Source: Methylococcaceae bacterium (GTDB taxonomy: Bacteria; Pseudomonadota; Gammaproteobacteria; Methylococcales; Methylomonadaceae). Taken from it: a stretch of 9,263 bases of DNA. The position numbers and the translations under genes are program-made. Below the pieces are notes generated by a model. It made no database searches and had not been told where the DNA came from. It saw nothing but the letters and a program-made list of their open reading frames with translations. Location: the NCBI GenBank assembly GCA_947506075.1, contig CANNNN010000081.1, positions 1 to 9,263 of the forward strand. Reading direction: 5' to 3'. Below, piece by piece: positions 7,648-9,263 of the stretch (its first letter is position 1; the number at the start of each line of letters is the position of its first letter).

Positions 7648-7724
7648 GAGACGTATGAATCGATAGGTTCACTTACGGTTCTGTGAGAAACTGAAGGCGC
7701 GATTTACTTGGGTTTGCTCGACCC
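7648..7724 (+). ncRNA. Group II intron 3' end (domains V and VI), degenerate remnant
   Basis: Positions 7648-7681 fold as a 34-nt domain V: an 8-bp lower stem (7648-7655 with 7674-7681), a 6-bp upper stem (7656-7661 with 7666-7671), a 4-nt loop GATA (7662-7665) and a 2-nt bulge CT (7672-7673). These are the segment lengths expected of bacterial domain V. Domain VI follows: GAG (7685-7687) and AAAC (7688-7691) pair with GTTT (7712-7715) and CTC (7717-7719), leaving a bulged base at 7716 in the branch-point position. That base is G rather than A, the catalytic triad reads AGA rather than AGC, and the loop is not GNRA. No intron-encoded reverse transcriptase is present, so this looks like an inactive tail. 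The intron probably ends near 7722-7724, next to the IS3 transposase remnant. Confidence 0.65.
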
Positions 7725-7910
7725 GTCTCAGAAAGCTTTTTTCATAAACTAAAAACAGAGCTGGTTCATTATCAGCGCTATCAAATCAGGGTAGAGGCTA
7801 AGCAGGATATATTTGAATACATTGAGGTGTTTTACAACCGTGAACGAATTCATTCGGCCAATAACTATTTGTCGCCAGTGAACTACGAAATGCAGATGAA
7901 ATCTGCTTAG
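7725..7910 (+). pseudogene. IS3-family transposase (orfB), C-terminal fragment
   Basis: The + frame ending at TAG 7908-7910 reads SESFFHKLKTELV, then an EYIEVFYNRERIHSANNYLSP segment, then a short tail to MKSA. This is the well-known C-terminal end of IS3-family orfB: ESFF..LK.E holds the last catalytic Glu, and YN..R.HS..... LSP is the terminal signature. The integrase-core portion with the two Asp residues is missing. Upstream the sequence turns directly into the group II intron tail in the same orientation, as expected if the intron had inserted within this transposase. The CCTTGTGTCCGGAAGAG stretch after the stop may be what is left of the IS right end. Non-functional. Confidence 0.8.
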
Positions 7911-7983
7911 CCTTGTGTCCGGAAGAGTGTTGAAACATAAGGCTTAAAAAATAGCAGTTCAAGTTTGTTTTAAATTTAGTAAT

Positions 7984-7999
7984 TACAATCAAAAAAGGA
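7984..7999 (+). promoter_or_regulatory. Possible -10 box and ribosome binding site of the SapC-like gene
   Basis: TACAAT (7984-7989) is a good -10-like hexamer, but no convincing -35 lies 16-18 bp upstream. If it were the -10, the leader would be very short. AAGGA (7995-7999) lies 9 bp before ATG 8009 and is a clear Shine-Dalgarno sequence, which supports that start. Confidence 0.35.
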
Positions 8000-8008
8000 T
8001 AAGTTTCA

Positions 8009-8785
8009 ATGAGTACACAGATGTTGATATACGAAAGAGCGGCACAATTATCCAGCGAAAAACATAAAGACTGGTCTGTTAAAACCGGTACTGATTATGC
8101 GTTTGCACGACAAGTTAATTCAGTGCCGCTGGTCGCGGTGGAGTTTCCACGCGCAGCGGCTGAATACAGTATTGTCTTTGCCGGTGAAGGTGATGCGATG
8201 ATGCCTATCGTTATTTTGGGCATGCGAGAGGATGAAAACCTGTATCTGAACGAAGCAAATGTCTGGAATGCCAAGTATATCCCGGCCTTTATTCGTCGCT
8301 ATCCGTTTGTATTTTCGAGCAACGAGGACAAATCGACCTTCACGCTGTGTATCGATGAGGAATATGCCGGCTGTAATCAGGAAAATCGTGGTGAACGTTT
8401 ATTTGATGCCGATGGTGTACGCACCCAATATCTGGAAAACGTCCTGCGTTTTGTCAATGATTATCAGGGCCAATTTCAACGCACCCAATTGTTTTGCAAA
8501 AAACTTCAGGAATTGGATTTGCTGGAACCGATGCAAGCCCAGTTTACCTTGAGCGGCGGCGAGCAATTGCGTTTGGCCGGTTTTATGGCGGTTAACCGTG
8601 AAAAGTTAAAAAATCTGCCCGATGAAAAAATTGCCGAGCTGTTTAAAACCGACGAGTTGGAATTGGTGTATTTGCATTTGCAATCCATGAAGAACTTTAG
8701 TGGTATGGCAGAGCGCAATACTACGGTAGTTGCTAAAGAATCTGCAGAAGAGACTAAGTCAACGGTAAAAGAAGGGTTACACTAG
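8009..8785 (+). CDS. SapC family protein
   Basis: The 258-residue protein starts at ATG 8009, with AAGGA 9 bp upstream. The N-terminal half carries the pattern typical of the SapC family: an early 'YAFAR..NSVPLVAVEFPRAAAEY' strand-rich segment, 'P.VILG.R..ENL.L' and the hallmark 'YIPAFIRRYPFVF' (90-102). A helical second half runs to about residue 232, then a Glu/Thr/Lys-rich tail. There is no signal peptide or membrane helix, so the protein is probably cytoplasmic. The family is named from the Campylobacter sap locus, where the surface-layer protein is secreted by SapDEF; SapC's own role is unknown. The gene is downstream of the SecA/M50/HlyD operon on the same strand, separated by transposon debris, so a functional link is suggestive only. 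Confidence 0.85.
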   Translation: MSTQMLIYERAAQLSSEKHKDWSVKTGTDYAFARQVNSVPLVAVEFPRAAAEYSIVFAGEGDAMMPIVILGMREDENLYLNEANVWNAKYIPAFIRRYPFVFSSNEDKSTFTLCIDEEYAGCNQENRGERLFDADGVRTQYLENVLRFVNDYQGQFQRTQLFCKKLQELDLLEPMQAQFTLSGGEQLRLAGFMAVNREKLKNLPDEKIAELFKTDELELVYLHLQSMKNFSGMAERNTTVVAKESAEETKSTVKEGLH

Positions 8786-8839
8786 TATTTAAGGCGATAA
8801 GGTGCGTCAGACTATAGGATAAAGCCAATGCAAAAGGAG

Positions 8840-8864
8840 GCGCATCGTTTTTCGATTGATGCGC
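8840..8864 (+). terminator. Hairpin downstream of the SapC-like gene
   Basis: GCGCATC (8840-8846) pairs perfectly with GATGCGC (8858-8864) around an 11-nt loop, 55 bp after the SapC-like stop. No T tract follows, so it is a weak intrinsic-terminator candidate. It also sits just beyond the IS110 remnant, whose untranslated flank it might be. Positions 8786-8874 show no other recognisable feature. Confidence 0.35.
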
Positions 8865-8874
8865 TTCACTGTGT

Positions 8875-9116
8875 TTAGCTCACCTGAATCAATAGAGTGC
8901 GTAGATATCGATTGCCACGTTTACTGATTTGTTTTCCTCCACTACCGTGCTGACGTGGCGCCACACCACACCGATGCTCGCAGCATAATCTCGATTTTTC
9001 GAGTAGTCTTTGCCATTGCCGATGTCGGTTGCCATGATCGTAGCAGCGATTGGGCCGATGCCAGGCATATCAAGGAAGCGGAGACTTAAAGCATATTGCT
9101 GGCAAAGTTGATTTAT
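8875..9116 (-). pseudogene. IS110-family transposase, frameshifted C-terminal fragment
   Basis: Read on the minus strand, one frame gives SLRFLDMPGIGPIAATIMA, then DIGNGKDYSKNRDYAASIGVV. The neighbouring frame continues PRQHGSGGKQISKRGNRYLRT to a stop at 8877-8875. Together these make the transposase_20 region of IS110 transposases, with the PGIGP helix-hairpin-helix and the 'PRQHSSGGK...SKRG.RYLRTLL' block. The frame change lies near 8962-8967, where an extra CA (TG on the minus strand) is enough to explain it. Four residues usually found between GGK and SKRG are also missing, the end after RTLL diverges, and the N-terminal RuvC-like half is absent. At the left end of the gene fragment, near 9113-9116, the sequence gives way to the IS200-like left end. 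Confidence 0.75.
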
Positions 9117-9216
9117 TCGCCCGTTTTAAGGTTAAAACCACCGCCTTTCAGGCGGTTAGATTTATCTATGATTTTTGAGTTATGATAATCCAAAAGTAAG
9201 AAAAGAGGGCGAACTT
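9117..9216 (+). repeat. Left end of an IS200/IS605-type element (hairpin structures)
   Basis: About 100 bp precede the TnpA start. They contain a perfect 7-bp inverted repeat GTTTTAA / TTAAAAC around GG (9123-9138). Next is a hairpin ACCGCC (9140-9145) / GGCGGT (9151-9156) with a 5-nt loop. IS200/IS605 elements have no terminal inverted repeats but carry sub-terminal hairpins recognised by TnpA, and this matches. TTAT at 9113-9116 is a plausible target tetranucleotide, placing the element's left tip near 9117. The exact tip is inferred. Confidence 0.5.
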
Positions 9217-9263
9217 ATGGATTATCGTTATGGAAGCCACACGGTTTTTAAAATCCAATACCA
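9217..9263 (+). CDS. tnpA: IS200/IS605-family transposase TnpA, N-terminal start (runs off window)
   Basis: Only 15 full codons are visible: MDYRYGSHTVFKIQY. This is the characteristic opening of the IS200-like subfamily of Y1 single-strand transposases ('M.YR.GSHTVY.I.YH..W..KYR'). The GAGGG at 9205-9209 is a reasonable ribosome binding site. The catalytic HUH motif and the tyrosine lie beyond the window, so intactness cannot be judged. The hairpins just upstream support the assignment. Confidence 0.75.
   Translation, partial: MDYRYGSHTVFKIQY

Larger units (their letters stand above)
7583..8008. mobile_element. Mosaic mobile-element debris without an intact gene
   Basis: This gap between the export operon's remnant neighbour and the SapC-like gene contains no intact gene. 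It holds about 65 bp of unassigned DNA (7583-7647), the group II intron tail, the IS3 orfB tail, and about 98 bp of AT-rich DNA (7911-8008) that must carry the start signals for the SapC-like gene. A short frame in the unassigned part ends FARWRAWIWMAK and stops at 7642-7644, 3 nt before intron domain V. It could be the last residues of a lost intron protein, but I do not recognise it. Confidence 0.6.

Noticed and set aside
7909..7944. Inverted repeat AGCCTT / AAGGCT after the IS3 fragment as a terminator
   Set aside because: Only 6 bp with a 24-nt loop that does not fold further, and the downstream A-rich tract is on the wrong strand for a + strand terminator.
7798..7992. Minus-strand frame overlapping the IS3 tail and the SapC upstream region
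   Set aside because: It lies opposite the recognisable IS3 orfB C-terminus and has no family features.
1..9263. CRISPR arrays, tRNA or rRNA genes
   Set aside because: No regularly spaced repeats, cloverleaf-type sequence or rRNA-like stretches were seen.

Overview
The window looks like chromosomal accessory DNA of a Gram-negative proteobacterium, most likely a gammaproteobacterium. This is inferred from the periplasmic adaptor proteins, the SapC-type protein and the mix of transposase relics. A methanotroph-type gammaproteobacterium is possible, but nothing here proves it. No rRNA, tRNA or CRISPR array was seen.

Layout. Positions 1-200 hold the 3' end of a DUF3467-like gene. A 276-bp AT-rich intergenic stretch follows, with hairpins and one candidate promoter. 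Positions 477-7322 are a tightly packed four-gene operon on the + strand. Its genes encode (1) a tandem-GAF, single-membrane-pass HlyD-type adaptor (TTG start); (2) a PqqD-like / M50 zinc metalloprotease / HlyD fusion; (3) a shortened SecA-like ATPase; and (4) a small exported HlyD/RND-type periplasmic adaptor. Spacings are 18 bp, an 8-bp overlap and 14 bp.

From 7323 to about 8000 lies mobile-element wreckage. It contains an IS4-type transposase C-terminal fragment (- strand), the domain V/VI tail of a group II intron, and the IS3-type transposase tail in which the intron apparently sat. A SapC-like gene follows (8009-8785). The right edge is an IS110-family transposase relic with a frameshift, apparently cut by the left end of an IS200/IS605 element whose TnpA gene starts at 9217 and runs off the window.

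How the genes may work together (inference). The operon combines a SecA-type motor, a membrane-embedded metalloprotease carrying a peptide-binding PqqD-like domain and an adaptor domain, and two further HlyD-type adaptors. There is no ABC transporter, SecY-like channel or outer-membrane channel in view. This resembles a dedicated, little-described export or processing pathway for a special class of proteins rather than classical type I secretion. The SapC-like neighbour fits an export theme, since SapC was named from a surface-layer protein secretion locus, but it is separated from the operon by the insertion debris. The substrate is not in the window.
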